This document shows, piece by piece, positions 25,297-34,534 of a DNA stretch of 64,000 nt. Source of the stretch: an uncultured Alistipes sp. Lineage in GTDB: Bacteria; Bacteroidota; Bacteroidia; Bacteroidales; Rikenellaceae. The position numbers and the translations under genes were made by a program. Positions within the stretch are counted from its first letter, which is position 1. The number at the start of each line of letters is the position of its first letter. The notes beneath the pieces are model-generated. The model had not been told where the DNA came from. It did not search any database and worked only from the letters and a program-made list of their open reading frames with translations. The stretch spans positions 17,516 to 81,515 of the forward strand of contig UQNV01000004.1 of the NCBI GenBank assembly GCA_900542505.1, read 5' to 3'.

Positions 25297-26541
25297 TTAT
25301 TGCCGGGAGTTCTCCTTGCGGAAGATGGTCCGGATGATGATGCCTGTTGCCCCTTGGTGGCGCGTGGTGTAGTCCTTGGCGATGCGGCTCGTCTTGCGCA
25401 GCAGCTCTTCGTCGTCTCGCAGCGGGGCGAACCAAGCGCGCAGTTCGTCGGCCGAGGTGACGGAGCGTGCGGCGCCGAGCGTTACGAGGTCGCGCGCCTC
25501 CTTGAACTTCTGGTAGTTGGGGCCGAATGCCAGCGGCAGCCCGAACGTCGCGGCCTCCAGCGTATTGTGTATGCCTACGCCGAATCCGCCGCCGATGTAG
25601 CTCCACGAGGCGTAGCCGTAGACCGACGAGAGGATGCCGACCGTATCGAGTACGAGCAGCTGTACGCCGCTGAAGTCGCTCTGGGGCGTGCAGCGCGTAT
25701 AGCGGACGCCTCCGCCGCGCGTTTCGGCGAGCAGGCGGGCGATGCGCCCCTCGTCCATCTCGTGCGGAGCCACGACGAACTTCACGTCGGGGTTCTCGTT
25801 CATGAGCGGTATGAGCAGCTCCTCGTCGGGACCCCAGGTCGAGCCGGCCACGAAGAGCCGTTGCCCGCCGCGGAAGCGGTCGACAATCTCGATGTGCTTG
25901 GCCGCAGCGGCAATCTCGGCCACACGGTCGAAGCGGGTGTCGCCGGCGACCACGACGTTGTCGAATCCCAGGTCGGAGAGCAGGCTCTTCGACTCCTCGT
26001 TCTGGACGAACATCGTGTCGAAACTCTCCAGCGCCTGGCGCCAGATGCTGCCGTAGGGGCGGAAGAAAATCGAGTTGCGGCGGAAGATGGCCGAGACGAT
26101 GTAGGTGCGGACCGAACGGCGGCGCAGTTCGGTGAGCAGGTTAATCCAGAATTCGTATTTGACGAAGATGGCGATTTCGGGGTGGGCGATGTCGAGGAAG
26201 CGGCGGGCGTTCGACGGAGTGTCTATCGGGAGGTAGAAGATATAGTCCACGCCGCTGTAGTTCTTGCGGATTTCGTAGCCCGAGGGGGAGAAGAACGTCA
26301 GCAGGATTTTGTACTCGGGGAACTCCTTGCGGAGCCGTTCGATGATGGGGCGCCCCTGCTCGAATTCGCCCAGCGATGCCACGTGTATCCAGACAATGCG
26401 GGCTTTGGGGTCGATGGTCCGGGCCATCCGTTCGAAGAGATTTTTGCGCCCCTCAATCCAAAGTTTCGCCTTCGGATGTCGCGGCGAGACCAGCCGGATG
26501 GCCAGTGCATAGAGCATGAGTCCGAAATTATAGAGCCACAT
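25297..26541 (-). CDS. waaA: 3-deoxy-D-manno-octulosonic acid (Kdo) transferase
   Basis: A 414-residue WaaA/KdtA glycosyltransferase that adds Kdo to lipid A precursor at the inner membrane during LPS synthesis. Features are the N-terminal anchor YNFGLMLYALAIRLV, then IWIHVASLGEFEQ-like VWIHVASLGEFEQGRP, PSGYEIRKNY, FVKYEFWINLL, and in the C-terminal half GSTWGPDEE and GGGFGVGIHNTLEAATFGLP. It is transcribed from a strong consensus promoter about 135 bases upstream. Confidence 0.95.
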   Translation of the reverse strand: MWLYNFGLMLYALAIRLVSPRHPKAKLWIEGRKNLFERMARTIDPKARIVWIHVASLGEFEQGRPIIERLRKEFPEYKILLTFFSPSGYEIRKNYSGVDYIFYLPIDTPSNARRFLDIAHPEIAIFVKYEFWINLLTELRRRSVRTYIVSAIFRRNSIFFRPYGSIWRQALESFDTMFVQNEESKSLLSDLGFDNVVVAGDTRFDRVAEIAAAAKHIEIVDRFRGGQRLFVAGSTWGPDEELLIPLMNENPDVKFVVAPHEMDEGRIARLLAETRGGGVRYTRCTPQSDFSGVQLLVLDTVGILSSVYGYASWSYIGGGFGVGIHNTLEAATFGLPLAFGPNYQKFKEARDLVTLGAARSVTSADELRAWFAPLRDDEELLRKTSRIAKDYTTRHQGATGIIIRTIFRKENSRQ

Positions 26542-27037
26542 CGGTATCTTCGTTTACGCTGTTGTGTTTCCATACGAACGGCAGCCCCTTCTTCCACGCT
26601 CTTTTCGCCGGCGGCGGGGCGTCGGGCAGGTCGGGAGGCGGGGACGGTTCGGAAACAAGCAACCGTTAAGTCCGGCAAAGGTAGCATATTTTGGCGGAAA
26701 AGCAAAATTGCCAGCCTTTTATCTGTCTGATTCGTACGGCGGTTCTCCGTTTTCGGTTTTTTGCGGCATCTCCGGCCTCGGGGGTTTCCGGCGGCTGCAT
26801 GACGGGAGACGGAGCGCCGGCGGCTGCGGTCCCGAGGGGCGGACGCCCCGGCACAACCATTGCTTCCGGGGCTCCTGGCGCCTCCGGTACTTCCGCAACT
26901 TCGGGCGTTCCCCTTCCTCCCCGGTCTTCGCCTTAGGGCGGCGAGCAGCCCGCTGCGGTGTGGGTGTGGAGACAGGCGTGGCAGCAGGCGGGCGCACGGC
27001 GACGGATGGACAGCTGCCTGCCGGCTGCTGTCGGCGT
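26542..27037. other. Gene-free spacer with the waaA leader
   Basis: The only supported element is the waaA promoter at 26676-26706. The rest is GC-rich, has open frames of low-complexity Pro/Ala/Arg composition in several registers, and has no start context or family resemblance. I see no gene here. Confidence 0.6.
26676..26706 (-). promoter_or_regulatory. Consensus promoter of waaA
   Basis: On the minus strand TTTG (26703-26706), a 19-base spacer, then TACCTTTG (26676-26683): a full match to the Bacteroidota -33/-7 pattern. Confidence 0.75.
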
Positions 27038-27406
27038 CTACCAGTTGTACTCCATGGCCTGCTCGATGAGCCGGACGTCGAAACTTCCGTCGCCGTAGGC
27101 GGTGACAGCCGCCAGGTCGAACTGCACCTCCTCCATGACGGCGTAGGCGGCCATGTAGCGACGTGCGGCATTGCCCAGCGCCCGGACCTTTGCGGGGGTG
27201 ATGGCCTCCTCGGGGGTGGTAAGGCTCCCGGCGCGGCGCGTCTTCACCTCGACGAAGTGGAGCACGCCCGGCGTGCGGGCGACGATGTCCAGTTCGTAGC
27301 GTCCTTCGCGCCAGTTGAGGGCGCAGATTTCATACCCCCTCCGGCGGAGGTAGTCGACGGTGGCCTGTTCGCCCCGGCGTCCTGTTTCGCTCGTTTTCGA
27401 TTCCAT
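27038..27406 (-). CDS. YraN/UPF0102 family putative endonuclease
   Basis: A 122-residue UPF0102/YraN protein with a restriction-endonuclease-like core. The putative metal-binding set is visible in GEQATVDYLRRRGYEI, ALNWREGRYELDIVAR and LHFVEVKTRR, the usual E-D-ExK arrangement. The substrate in the cell is unknown, though the family is thought to be a nuclease for branched DNA. The start at 27406 (MESKTSETGRRGEQ) fits the family length. Bases 27407-27759 upstream hold no supportable gene. Confidence 0.85.
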   Translation of the reverse strand: MESKTSETGRRGEQATVDYLRRRGYEICALNWREGRYELDIVARTPGVLHFVEVKTRRAGSLTTPEEAITPAKVRALGNAARRYMAAYAVMEEVQFDLAAVTAYGDGSFDVRLIEQAMEYNW

Positions 27407-27759
27407 CTGCGTGTGTTTCGTGGGCGTGAAAGCCTTTTTTCGGGAGACGCCCCATCCGGAAAGCCTCCGGCAGGCTCTCCCTGCGACGGCCTCCGCCCGG
27501 GTGCGGCCGTGGGGGAGCGACCGCCGTTGCGGTGCCGTCGTCTCTTCGCCGCGCATGCGGCGATGGCGTCGTATCGGCAGGCGTTTTCCCGGATTGGACG
27601 CCGATGCCGCGTTGCGGATTGCCGGCTGCGGCAGCCTGCTGTCGGGCTCGGGCCTGCCGTCCGGGTCGACACCTATTTATATAGAGGGACATCACCGGCC
27701 GCAAAGGCTCCGAAAGCGTGGAGCCTCTGCAGCCGGATGTCGCCTTTTCCGTTCTGGTC
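27407..27759. other. Gene-free spacer between yraN and pepE
   Basis: About 350 GC-rich bases. Open frames in it have no plausible starts or recognisable domains. No promoter or terminator of the usual types stands out. Confidence 0.5.
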
Positions 27760-28461
27760 TCAGAGCAGGAAGTCGAGCGTCTCGCCCGGATTGACCTCGA
27801 AGGGCTCGCGGCCGTGTTTGAAGATGCGCATCGGGCGGTTGCCGAGCAGCTCGAGGCGTCCCTCCTCGTAGCGCAGCATGCACCCCTCGCGCAGTCCTGC
27901 CACCCAGCGGCGCGGATTGGCGGCGATGTACTCCAGGATGCGCTGCTCGCGCGTCTCGCCGGCGTGTCCCGCGGGGTTGGCGTCGAGGTAGTGGGGGTTA
28001 ATCTGGAACTTCACGGCGCCGATGGCCCGGAACGACTCGGGCTGTACGATGGGCATGTCGTTGGTGGTGCAGATGGTGGAACAGGCGACGTTGCTGCCGG
28101 CCGACCAGCCGACGTAGGGCGTGCCGGCCTTGATTTTGCGCAGGATGGCCTGCATGAGCCCCTGCTCCTGCATCTTTTTGGCCAGCGCAAAGGTGTTGCC
28201 GCCACCCACGCAGATGGCCTCGGCGTCGCGGATTTCGCGGGCGGGGTTCTTGCTGCGGTGTACCGAACGCACACGGATACCCAGCTCGGCCAGGCGCGCC
28301 TGCACCTTGGCCTCATAGGCTGCGTAGGAGAAGGTGACGGCCGCATAGGGGACGAATGCCACCTCGCTCACGCCTTCGAGAAAACGGCCGATTTCGGGCA
28401 GCGGGTAACGGAGGTATTCTTCGCCGGCGTTGGTGGAGTTGGAAATAAGAAGCAGTTTCAT
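27760..28461 (-). CDS. pepE: Dipeptidase E (peptidase family S51)
   Basis: A 233-residue cytoplasmic peptidase that cleaves Asp-Xaa dipeptides. The catalytic triad matches the Salmonella enzyme by position: Ser120 (GWSAGSN), Asp135 (TTNDMP) and His157 (INPHYLD). The N-terminal LLLISNSTNAGEEYL is typical. It is monocistronic and divergent from acpP, with about 180 AT-rich bases between the two starts. Confidence 0.94.
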   Translation of the reverse strand: MKLLLISNSTNAGEEYLRYPLPEIGRFLEGVSEVAFVPYAAVTFSYAAYEAKVQARLAELGIRVRSVHRSKNPAREIRDAEAICVGGGNTFALAKKMQEQGLMQAILRKIKAGTPYVGWSAGSNVACSTICTTNDMPIVQPESFRAIGAVKFQINPHYLDANPAGHAGETREQRILEYIAANPRRWVAGLREGCMLRYEEGRLELLGNRPMRIFKHGREPFEVNPGETLDFLL

Positions 28462-28538
28462 AAGTTGTTGTTGTTTAATATGTTCCAGTGCTTATTGTGC
28501 TAAATGTCGAAAAAATTGTGAATAAAAAAAACGGGGCT

Positions 28539-28572
28539 TTTGTCAAAAGTAATAAAAAAAATGTTACTTTTG
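28539..28572 (+). promoter_or_regulatory. Consensus promoter of the acpP operon
   Basis: TTTG (28539-28542), 22 bases, then TACTTTTG (28565-28572), in an AT-rich region. The leader to acpP is about 60 bases. Confidence 0.75.
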
Positions 28573-28639
28573 CGCGAAATTATGTTGGAAATACATGAAC
28601 TATTTCTAGTAATAATTGTTTAACTAAAAACTTAAAGTT

Positions 28640-28876
28640 ATGTCAGAAGTTCAATCCAAAGTTGTCGAGATTATCGTTGACAAGCTCGGCGTTAAGGAGT
28701 CGGAAGTTGTGCCCGAAGCAAGCTTCACCAACCACCTCGGAGCAGACTCGCTCGACACCGTAGAGCTCATCATGGAGTTCGAGAAGGCATTCGACATTCA
28801 GATTCCCGATGAGGACGCCGAGAAGATTACGACTGTAGGCGACGCCATCAAGTACATCGAGGAGCACAAGAAATAA
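28640..28876 (+). CDS. acpP: Acyl carrier protein
   Basis: A 78-residue acyl carrier protein that carries growing fatty acyl chains on 4'-phosphopantetheine. The attachment serine is Ser37 in [11 protein letters not shown]. Acidic, with no Cys, and typical in length. It is followed after 45 bases by fabF, the standard pairing for type II fatty acid synthesis. Confidence 0.98.
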   Translation: MSEVQSKVVEIIVDKLGVKESEVVPEASFTNHLGADSLDTVELIMEFEKAFDIQIPDEDAEKITTVGDAIKYIEEHKK

Positions 28877-28921
28877 TCGACCCGAAAGGGTATTCACGGA
28901 AGCTTTAAACTTGGATTTTTT

Positions 28922-30169
28922 ATGACTGAAAGAAGAGTAGTTGTTACGGGCATCGGTACTATCAACCCGCTCGGTAATAATGTTGAGGAGTATTTTTCCA
29001 ACCTTGAAAAGGGCGTGAGCGGTGCCGCACCGATTACTCATTTCAACGCCGAAAAGTTTAAGACGAAGTTTGCGTGTGAAGTAAAGAATTACGACCCGTC
29101 CCAGTATTTCGACCGCAAGGAGGTACGCAAGTACGACCTTTTCACGCAGTATGCCCTCATCGCGGCCACGCAGGCCGTCGAGGACTCGGGTCTCGACCTG
29201 GATACCGTGGACAAGGAGCAGGTGGGCGTTATCTGGAGCTCGGGCATCGGAGGACTCAAGTCGTTCTTCGATGAGTGTCTGGGCTATGCCGAGGGTGGGA
29301 TGACTCCTCGGTTTAGCCCCTTCTTTATTCCCCGTATGATTGCCGACATCGCAGCCGGTTTCATCTCCATGAAGTACGGCTTCATGGGTCCGAACTACTG
29401 CACGGTGTCGGCCTGCGCCTCCTCCAACCACGGCATGATTGCCGCCATGGAGGCCATCCGCTACGGCAAGGCCGACGTCATGGTGACGGGCGGTTCCGAA
29501 GCGGCTGTGAACGAGCCCAGCGTGGGCGGTTTCAACTCGATGCAGGCGCTTTCGACGCGCAACGACGACCCGACGCATGCCTCGCGTCCCTTCGACAAGG
29601 ACCGCGACGGTTTCGTCATCGGCGAGGGTGCCGGAGCACTGATTCTCGAGGAGTACGAGCACGCCAAGGCCCGCGGTGCGAAAATCTATTGCGAGATTCT
29701 CGGCGGGGGAGCTTCGGCCGACGCCTATCACTTCACGGCGCCCCATCCCGAAGGAAAGGGTGCCATCAAGGCGATGCGCGACGCGTTGAAGGATGCCGGT
29801 ATCACGGCCGATGAGATTGACTACGTCAACGTCCACGGAACGTCGACCCCTGCGGGCGACCTTCCCGAGCTGAAGGCCGTAGCGGCCGTGCTGGGCGACC
29901 ATGTATACGATGTCAACATCTCGTCGACCAAATCGATGACGGGACACCTGCTGGGTGCCGCCGGAGCCGTCGAGGCACTGGCCTGCATCTTCGCCATCAC
30001 GCACGGCGTGGTGCCTCCGACCATCAACTGCGAGAACCTCGACCCGGAGATTGACTCGAAACTGAACCTCACGCTCAACATGCCGCAGAAGCGTGACGTG
30101 AAGTGTGCGCTGAGCAACACGTTCGGTTTCGGCGGTCACAACTCGACGGTTATCTTCCGCAAGCTCTAA
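28922..30169 (+). CDS. fabF: Beta-ketoacyl-ACP synthase II
   Basis: A 415-residue condensing enzyme of fatty acid elongation. The active-site Cys165 lies in TVSACASSNHG, and the two catalytic histidines in NVHGTSTPAGD and KSMTGHLLGAAGA. It adds malonyl-ACP two-carbon units to acyl chains handed over by the preceding acpP product. Full length, ATG start, no oddities. Confidence 0.97.
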   Translation: MTERRVVVTGIGTINPLGNNVEEYFSNLEKGVSGAAPITHFNAEKFKTKFACEVKNYDPSQYFDRKEVRKYDLFTQYALIAATQAVEDSGLDLDTVDKEQVGVIWSSGIGGLKSFFDECLGYAEGGMTPRFSPFFIPRMIADIAAGFISMKYGFMGPNYCTVSACASSNHGMIAAMEAIRYGKADVMVTGGSEAAVNEPSVGGFNSMQALSTRNDDPTHASRPFDKDRDGFVIGEGAGALILEEYEHAKARGAKIYCEILGGGASADAYHFTAPHPEGKGAIKAMRDALKDAGITADEIDYVNVHGTSTPAGDLPELKAVAAVLGDHVYDVNISSTKSMTGHLLGAAGAVEALACIFAITHGVVPPTINCENLDPEIDSKLNLTLNMPQKRDVKCALSNTFGFGGHNSTVIFRKL

Positions 30170-30188
30170 CCGCCCGAACCGTTGTGCG

Positions 30189-30962
30189 ATGCTGGATTTC
30201 GTGCTTCGCCCTCTGAAAAGAAACTTCGGACGGGACAAGTCTTATTACAGAATCGTCGATGATATGCTGGGCTTCATCCCGCATAACATCGAACTCTACA
30301 AGCTGGCTTTGATTCACAAGTCAGCTTCTTTTGTTTTGGAGAACGGTACGCCCATCAACAACGAGCGGCTCGAGTTCCTGGGCGATGCCGTCATCGAGGC
30401 CGTGACGTCGGACTACCTCTACATCGAGTTCCCCGAGCGCGACGAGGGTTTCATGACGCAGTTGCGGTCGAAAATCGTCTCGCGTCAGTCGCTCAACGGC
30501 ATTGCGGTGAAAATCGGTCTCGACCGCCACGTGATTTCGAACAGCAGCGGCAACTTCGCCCAGAAGCACATCTATGGCGATGCCTTCGAGGCGATGATGG
30601 GGGCCGTCTACCTCGACCAGGGGTACGACTTCGTCAACCGGCTGCTCATCAACCGGATATACTACCGCCATCTGGACCTCGAGCAGCTGACCGACGAGGA
30701 GACCGACTTCAAGAGCCGCCTCATCGAATGGTGTCAGAAGAACCACCATACGATTCACTTCCAGACGGGACACGACAAGGGGTACACCTCGAGCCGGCCG
30801 CTCTTCTGCTCCACGGTGCTCATCGACGGATTGGAGGTGGGCCACGGCGCCGGCGAATCGAAGAAGGAGGCCGAGCAGCGTGCCGCGCGGTCGGTCTCGT
30901 GCTCGATGAGCGACGAGGATTGCGCCTCGCTGCTGGATAAATTCGACCGTTTGGCGAAATGA
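30189..30962 (+). CDS. rnc: Ribonuclease III
   Basis: A 257-residue double-strand-specific endoribonuclease. The signature NNERLEFLGDAVIE is at residues 57-70, with Glu62 and Asp66 near the metal site, and the second acidic cluster is in GDAFEAMMGAVYLD. A double-stranded RNA-binding domain follows from about residue 175 (FKSRLIEWCQK to SKKEAEQRAA). It is 19 bases after fabF and overlaps radC by four bases. It matures rRNA and processes structured mRNAs. Confidence 0.96.
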   Translation: MLDFVLRPLKRNFGRDKSYYRIVDDMLGFIPHNIELYKLALIHKSASFVLENGTPINNERLEFLGDAVIEAVTSDYLYIEFPERDEGFMTQLRSKIVSRQSLNGIAVKIGLDRHVISNSSGNFAQKHIYGDAFEAMMGAVYLDQGYDFVNRLLINRIYYRHLDLEQLTDEETDFKSRLIEWCQKNHHTIHFQTGHDKGYTSSRPLFCSTVLIDGLEVGHGAGESKKEAEQRAARSVSCSMSDEDCASLLDKFDRLAK

Positions 30963-31603
30963 CAGCCATGATGCAACCGCTCTATGACAAGGCGCTGTCG
31001 CGGGGTGTCGCCTCGCTGACGGACGGGGAGTTGCTGACGCTTCTGGTCGGCGACCCCGAACTGGCTGCGGCGGTGCTGCGCGCCTGCGGTGGTTCGCTGG
31101 CGGCCCTTGCCGCCGAGGAGCCTGCGCGGTTGCGTATGACGGGCGGTCTGGGGCGCAGCCGGGCGCTGCAGCTTCTGGCTGCGGCCGAGTTCGGCCGCAG
31201 GGTGGCTGAAAGCCGCGCCGAGGAAACCGACGTCATCGCCACGAGCGACGACGTGGTGCGCCTGTTCCGTCCCCGGCTCGAACATCTTGCCCACGAGGAG
31301 TGCTGGGTGCTCTACCTCACCTCGTCGAACAGGATTGTCGAGCGGCAGCGGGTCAGCCAGGGAGGCGTCCAGGGGACGGTGGTCGACCACCGGCTCATCG
31401 TCAAGCGGGCCCTCGAACTGCTTGCCACGCAGCTGATAATGATTCACAACCATCCGTCGGGTGCCGCCGAGCCGAGTGCACAGGACCGTGCGCTTACCGA
31501 CAAGATTGCCCGCGCAGCCGCACTGTTCGATATCCGGCTGCTCGACCATCTGATTATTTCGCGCGAGGGGGACTATTCGTTCCTGCGCGAAGGGTTGTTG
31601 TGA
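30959..31603 (+). CDS. radC: RadC family (JAMM metalloprotease-like) protein
   Basis: A 214-residue RadC protein. A helix-hairpin-helix-like N-terminus is followed by the JAMM motif His163, His165 (HNHPSG), Ser173 and Asp176. Despite the name, a role in DNA repair is not established. It starts within the rnc stop (ATGA), so it ends the acpP-fabF-rnc-radC operon. Slightly shorter than many homologues, mainly at the N-terminus. Confidence 0.92.
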   Translation: MTAMMQPLYDKALSRGVASLTDGELLTLLVGDPELAAAVLRACGGSLAALAAEEPARLRMTGGLGRSRALQLLAAAEFGRRVAESRAEETDVIATSDDVVRLFRPRLEHLAHEECWVLYLTSSNRIVERQRVSQGGVQGTVVDHRLIVKRALELLATQLIMIHNHPSGAAEPSAQDRALTDKIARAAALFDIRLLDHLIISREGDYSFLREGLL

Positions 31604-31647
31604 ACGGAGTGGCGAAGCTCCCTGCTTCCGGCGTCCGATGATATGGC

Positions 31648-31681
31648 GAAGGGCCGATTTCCCGCGGGAAATCGGCCCTTC
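31648..31681. terminator. Perfect 34-base palindrome after radC
   Basis: The two 17-base arms (31648-31664, 31665-31681) are exact complements with no loop, so the RNA would form a stem with a small central loop. No long T-run follows (TTGT only). It sits where a terminator is expected; an atypical terminator or RNA-stabilising end are both possible. Confidence 0.55.
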
Positions 31682-31846
31682 GGCCTTGTCGGACCGGAGG
31701 AGCGCCCTCGTCCCCTTCCCTTTATCGGGCAACGGTGCCGTGTCGTTCGGCGCCTGTTGTGGCGGGTCGGCTGCGGGGCAATGCGCCCGTTCTCGATTAT
31801 GTGGCGAAAAAAAGGGGGCCGCAAGCGGCATTTGCCATTTATTTTG

Positions 31847-31854
31847 TACTTTTG
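31847..31854 (+). promoter_or_regulatory. -7 promoter element of glyS
   Basis: TACTTTTG, 32 bases before the ATG at 31886. The nearest TTTG (31831-31834) is too close for a standard -33. Confidence 0.5.
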
Positions 31855-31885
31855 TAATTCGGAAATCAGGTAAAATCAAAATACT

Positions 31886-33430
31886 ATGACTCAGGAGGAA
31901 CTTTTCAAGAAGCTGGTCGCTCACTGCAAGGAGTACGGATTCGTATTCCCCTCGAGCGAAATCTACGACGGTCTGGGTGCCGTCTATGATTACGGCCAGA
32001 ACGGCGTCGAGCTGAAAAACAATATCAAGCGCTACTGGTGGGACTCGATGGTCAAGCTCCACGAGAACATCGTCGGCATCGATGCGGCGATTTTCATGCA
32101 CCCCAAGACGTGGGAGGCTTCGGGCCATGTGAGCGCCTTCAACGACCCGCTCATCGACAACCGCGACTCGAAGAAGCGCTACCGTGCCGACGTGCTCATC
32201 GAGGACTGGCTGGCCAAGCAGGACGAGAAAATCGAGAAGGAGGTCGAAAAGGCCCGCAAGCGTTTCGGTGAGGCGTTCGACGAGGAGAAGTACCGCCAGA
32301 CGTCGCCCCGCGTGGTGGAGACGGCCGCCCGCCGCGACGAAATCCACCGCCGCTTCGTCGAGGCGCAGAATGCCAACGACCTTGCGGAGATGCGCCAGAT
32401 TATCCTCGACTGCGAAATCGTCTGCCCCATCTCGGGTACCCGCAACTGGACCGAGGTGCGTCAGTTCAACCTGATGTTCTCGACGCAGATGGGTTCCACC
32501 TCGGAGGGCGCTTCGACCATCTACCTGCGTCCCGAAACGGCCCAGGGCATCTTCGTTAACTTCCTCAATGTCCAGAAGACCGGCCGCATGAAGCTCCCGT
32601 TCGGTATCGCCCAGATTGGCAAGGCCTTCCGCAACGAGATTGTGGCACGTCAGTTCATCTTCCGCATGCGCGAGTTCGAGCAGATGGAGATGCAGTTCTT
32701 CGTTCGCCCCGGCACCGAGATGCAGTGGTGGAACGAGTGGCGCAACACGCGTATGGCATGGCACCGCGCGCTGGGCTTCGGCGACGAGAACTACCGCTTC
32801 CACGACCACGAGAAGCTGGCCCACTATGCCAACGCCGCAACCGACATCGAGTACAACTTCCCGTTCGGCTTCAAGGAGGTCGAGGGTATCCACTCGCGTA
32901 CGGACTTCGACTTGGGCAACCACCAGAAGTTCTCGGGCAAGAAGATTCAGTACTTCGACCCCGAAACGGGCGAGAGCTACGTGCCCTACGTCGTCGAAAC
33001 CTCGATTGGCGTCGACCGCATGTTCCTGCAGGTGATGTCGGCCGCCTATACCGAGGAGCAGCTCGAGGGCGGCGATTCGCGCGTAGTGCTGCGTCTCCCG
33101 GCCGCGCTGGCGCCGGTCAAGGTGGCCATCCTGCCGCTCGTCAAGAAGGACGGCATGCCCGAGGTCGCGCAGAAGATTGTCGACCTGCTCAAGTACGACT
33201 TCAACGTGGTCTACGACGAGAAGGATTCGGTCGGCAAGCGTTACCGCCGTCAGGATGCCATCGGTACGCCCTTCTGCGTTACGGTCGACGGCCAGACGCT
33301 CGAGGACAACACCGTGACGGTGCGTCACCGCGACACGATGCAGCAGGAGCGCATCGCCATCGACGCACTCTACCGGATGGTCGACGAGGAGTGCTCCTAC
33401 CGCAAGCTCTTCCGCAAACTGAATCTGTAG
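31886..33430 (+). CDS. glyS: Glycyl-tRNA synthetase (dimeric class II type)
   Basis: A 514-residue synthetase of the single-chain dimeric type, charging tRNA-Gly. Class II signatures are visible: FMHPKTWEASGHVSAFNDPL near the start, TIYLRPETAQGIFVNF, FGIAQIGKAFRNEI and FIFRMREFEQMEMQFF. The anticodon-binding domain begins around LAPVKVAILPLVKKDG. Complete, with a -7 box upstream. Four bases after its stop lies a short membrane-peptide frame, so readthrough to ruvX and def is likely. Confidence 0.97.
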   Translation: MTQEELFKKLVAHCKEYGFVFPSSEIYDGLGAVYDYGQNGVELKNNIKRYWWDSMVKLHENIVGIDAAIFMHPKTWEASGHVSAFNDPLIDNRDSKKRYRADVLIEDWLAKQDEKIEKEVEKARKRFGEAFDEEKYRQTSPRVVETAARRDEIHRRFVEAQNANDLAEMRQIILDCEIVCPISGTRNWTEVRQFNLMFSTQMGSTSEGASTIYLRPETAQGIFVNFLNVQKTGRMKLPFGIAQIGKAFRNEIVARQFIFRMREFEQMEMQFFVRPGTEMQWWNEWRNTRMAWHRALGFGDENYRFHDHEKLAHYANAATDIEYNFPFGFKEVEGIHSRTDFDLGNHQKFSGKKIQYFDPETGESYVPYVVETSIGVDRMFLQVMSAAYTEEQLEGGDSRVVLRLPAALAPVKVAILPLVKKDGMPEVAQKIVDLLKYDFNVVYDEKDSVGKRYRRQDAIGTPFCVTVDGQTLEDNTVTVRHRDTMQQERIAIDALYRMVDEECSYRKLFRKLNL

Positions 33431-33434
33431 GCCG

Positions 33435-33569
33435 ATGACTGCCCGTTCTCCCAAGGAAAGGCGCCGTCTGTGGATGGTTGCGCTCTGCAGTTTTCTGCTG
33501 GGCGCACTCCTCGGCGTACTGCTTCTGCTGAGCGGTTGGCTCGACCGTTGGGCGGGCTTCAATCTCTGA
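33435..33569 (+). CDS. 44-residue single-pass membrane peptide
   Basis: A short open frame from ATG 33435 to TGA 33569, between glyS and ruvX. The product begins with a positively charged stretch (MTARSPKERRRLW) followed by about 22 hydrophobic residues (VALCSFLLGALLGVLLLLSG) and a short tail. This is a clear single transmembrane helix with the N-terminus inside. Spacing to its neighbours is tight (four bases before, six after), which supports a real gene in an operon. I do not recognise a family. Confidence 0.6.
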   Translation: MTARSPKERRRLWMVALCSFLLGALLGVLLLLSGWLDRWAGFNL

Positions 33570-33575
33570 GTGGGC

Positions 33576-33989
33576 ATGGGACGCATTCTGGCCATAGACT
33601 ACGGAACGAAGCGCACGGGGATTGCCGTGAGCGACCCGTTGCGCATCATTGCCGGAGGGCTGGTGACCGTCGAAACGAAGGAGCTCGAACGATGGCTGGC
33701 CGACTACTTCACGCGTGAGGAGGTCTCGACCATCGTGCTGGGCAAACCCATGCAGATGGATGGCACGCCGTCGGAGACGTGGCGTTACGTCGAGCCGCTG
33801 GCCGCCCGCCTCCGCCGGGCCTATCCCGACAAGGAGGTTTGCTTCCACGACGAGCGCTTCACCTCGGTGATGGCGCATCGGACGATGCTCGAGAGCGGCA
33901 TAGGCCGCATGGCGCGCCGCAACAAGGCGCTGGTGGATAAGATATCCGCCACGATTATTTTGCAAAGTTACATGGAATTCAACCGATGA
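33576..33989 (+). CDS. ruvX: Holliday junction resolvase-like / pre-16S rRNA nuclease
   Basis: A 137-residue YqgF/RuvX protein with an RNase H-like fold. ILAIDYGTKRTGIAVSD holds the first acidic residue, and VCFHDERFTS and ALVDKISATIILQ the others. It is thought to trim the 5' end of 16S rRNA or to resolve junctions. A GTG six bases upstream (33570) is a less likely start. Its end overlaps the def start by four bases. Confidence 0.93.
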   Translation: MGRILAIDYGTKRTGIAVSDPLRIIAGGLVTVETKELERWLADYFTREEVSTIVLGKPMQMDGTPSETWRYVEPLAARLRRAYPDKEVCFHDERFTSVMAHRTMLESGIGRMARRNKALVDKISATIILQSYMEFNR

Positions 33990-34531
33990 TTTATCCGATT
34001 GTTGTCTACGGCGACGAGGTGCTCCGCAAGCCCTGTGCGCCGCTTACGCCCGATACGCTCGACGTCAAGCAGCTCGAGCGCGATATGTTCCTCACGTTGG
34101 AGGAGGCCGGCGGTGTGGGACTTGCCGCCCCGCAAATCGGCAAGAACATCCGCTTCTTCATCGTCGACTGCACCCCCTGGGCCGAGGAGGACCCTGCGTG
34201 CGCCGACTACAAGCGGGCGTTCGTCAATGCCGAAATCTACGAATATTCCGACGAGAAGAAGAGCTACAGCGAGGGCTGTCTCTCCTTCCCGGGCATCTAT
34301 GCCGACGTGTCGCGCTCGCTCTCGATTCGCATGCGCTACCTCGATACCGACTTCGTCGAGCACGACGAGGAATTCACGGGGCTCAAGGCGTGGGTCATCC
34401 AGCACGAGTACGACCACATCGAGGGCAAGGTCTTCACCGACCGCATCTCGCCGCTGCGCCGTCAGTTGCTCAAGGGAAAACTGTTGAATCTGGCCAAGGG
34501 CAAGTACCGTTGCGCCTATAAAACCAAATAA
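33986..34531 (+). CDS. def: Peptide deformylase
   Basis: A 181-residue metalloenzyme that removes the formyl group from new proteins. The three motifs are complete: GVGLAAPQIG (residues 43-52), EGCLSFPG with metal ligand Cys98, and QHEYDHIEG with His140, Glu141 and His144. It overlaps ruvX (ATGA). Normal length and no unusual feature. Confidence 0.97.
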   Translation: MIYPIVVYGDEVLRKPCAPLTPDTLDVKQLERDMFLTLEEAGGVGLAAPQIGKNIRFFIVDCTPWAEEDPACADYKRAFVNAEIYEYSDEKKSYSEGCLSFPGIYADVSRSLSIRMRYLDTDFVEHDEEFTGLKAWVIQHEYDHIEGKVFTDRISPLRRQLLKGKLLNLAKGKYRCAYKTK

Positions 34532-34534
34532 CCT

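Noticed and set aside
26564..27871. A 435-codon plus-strand frame across the waaA-yraN region
   Set aside because: It covers a gene-free spacer, is antisense to yraN and overlaps pepE, with low-complexity composition and no domain.
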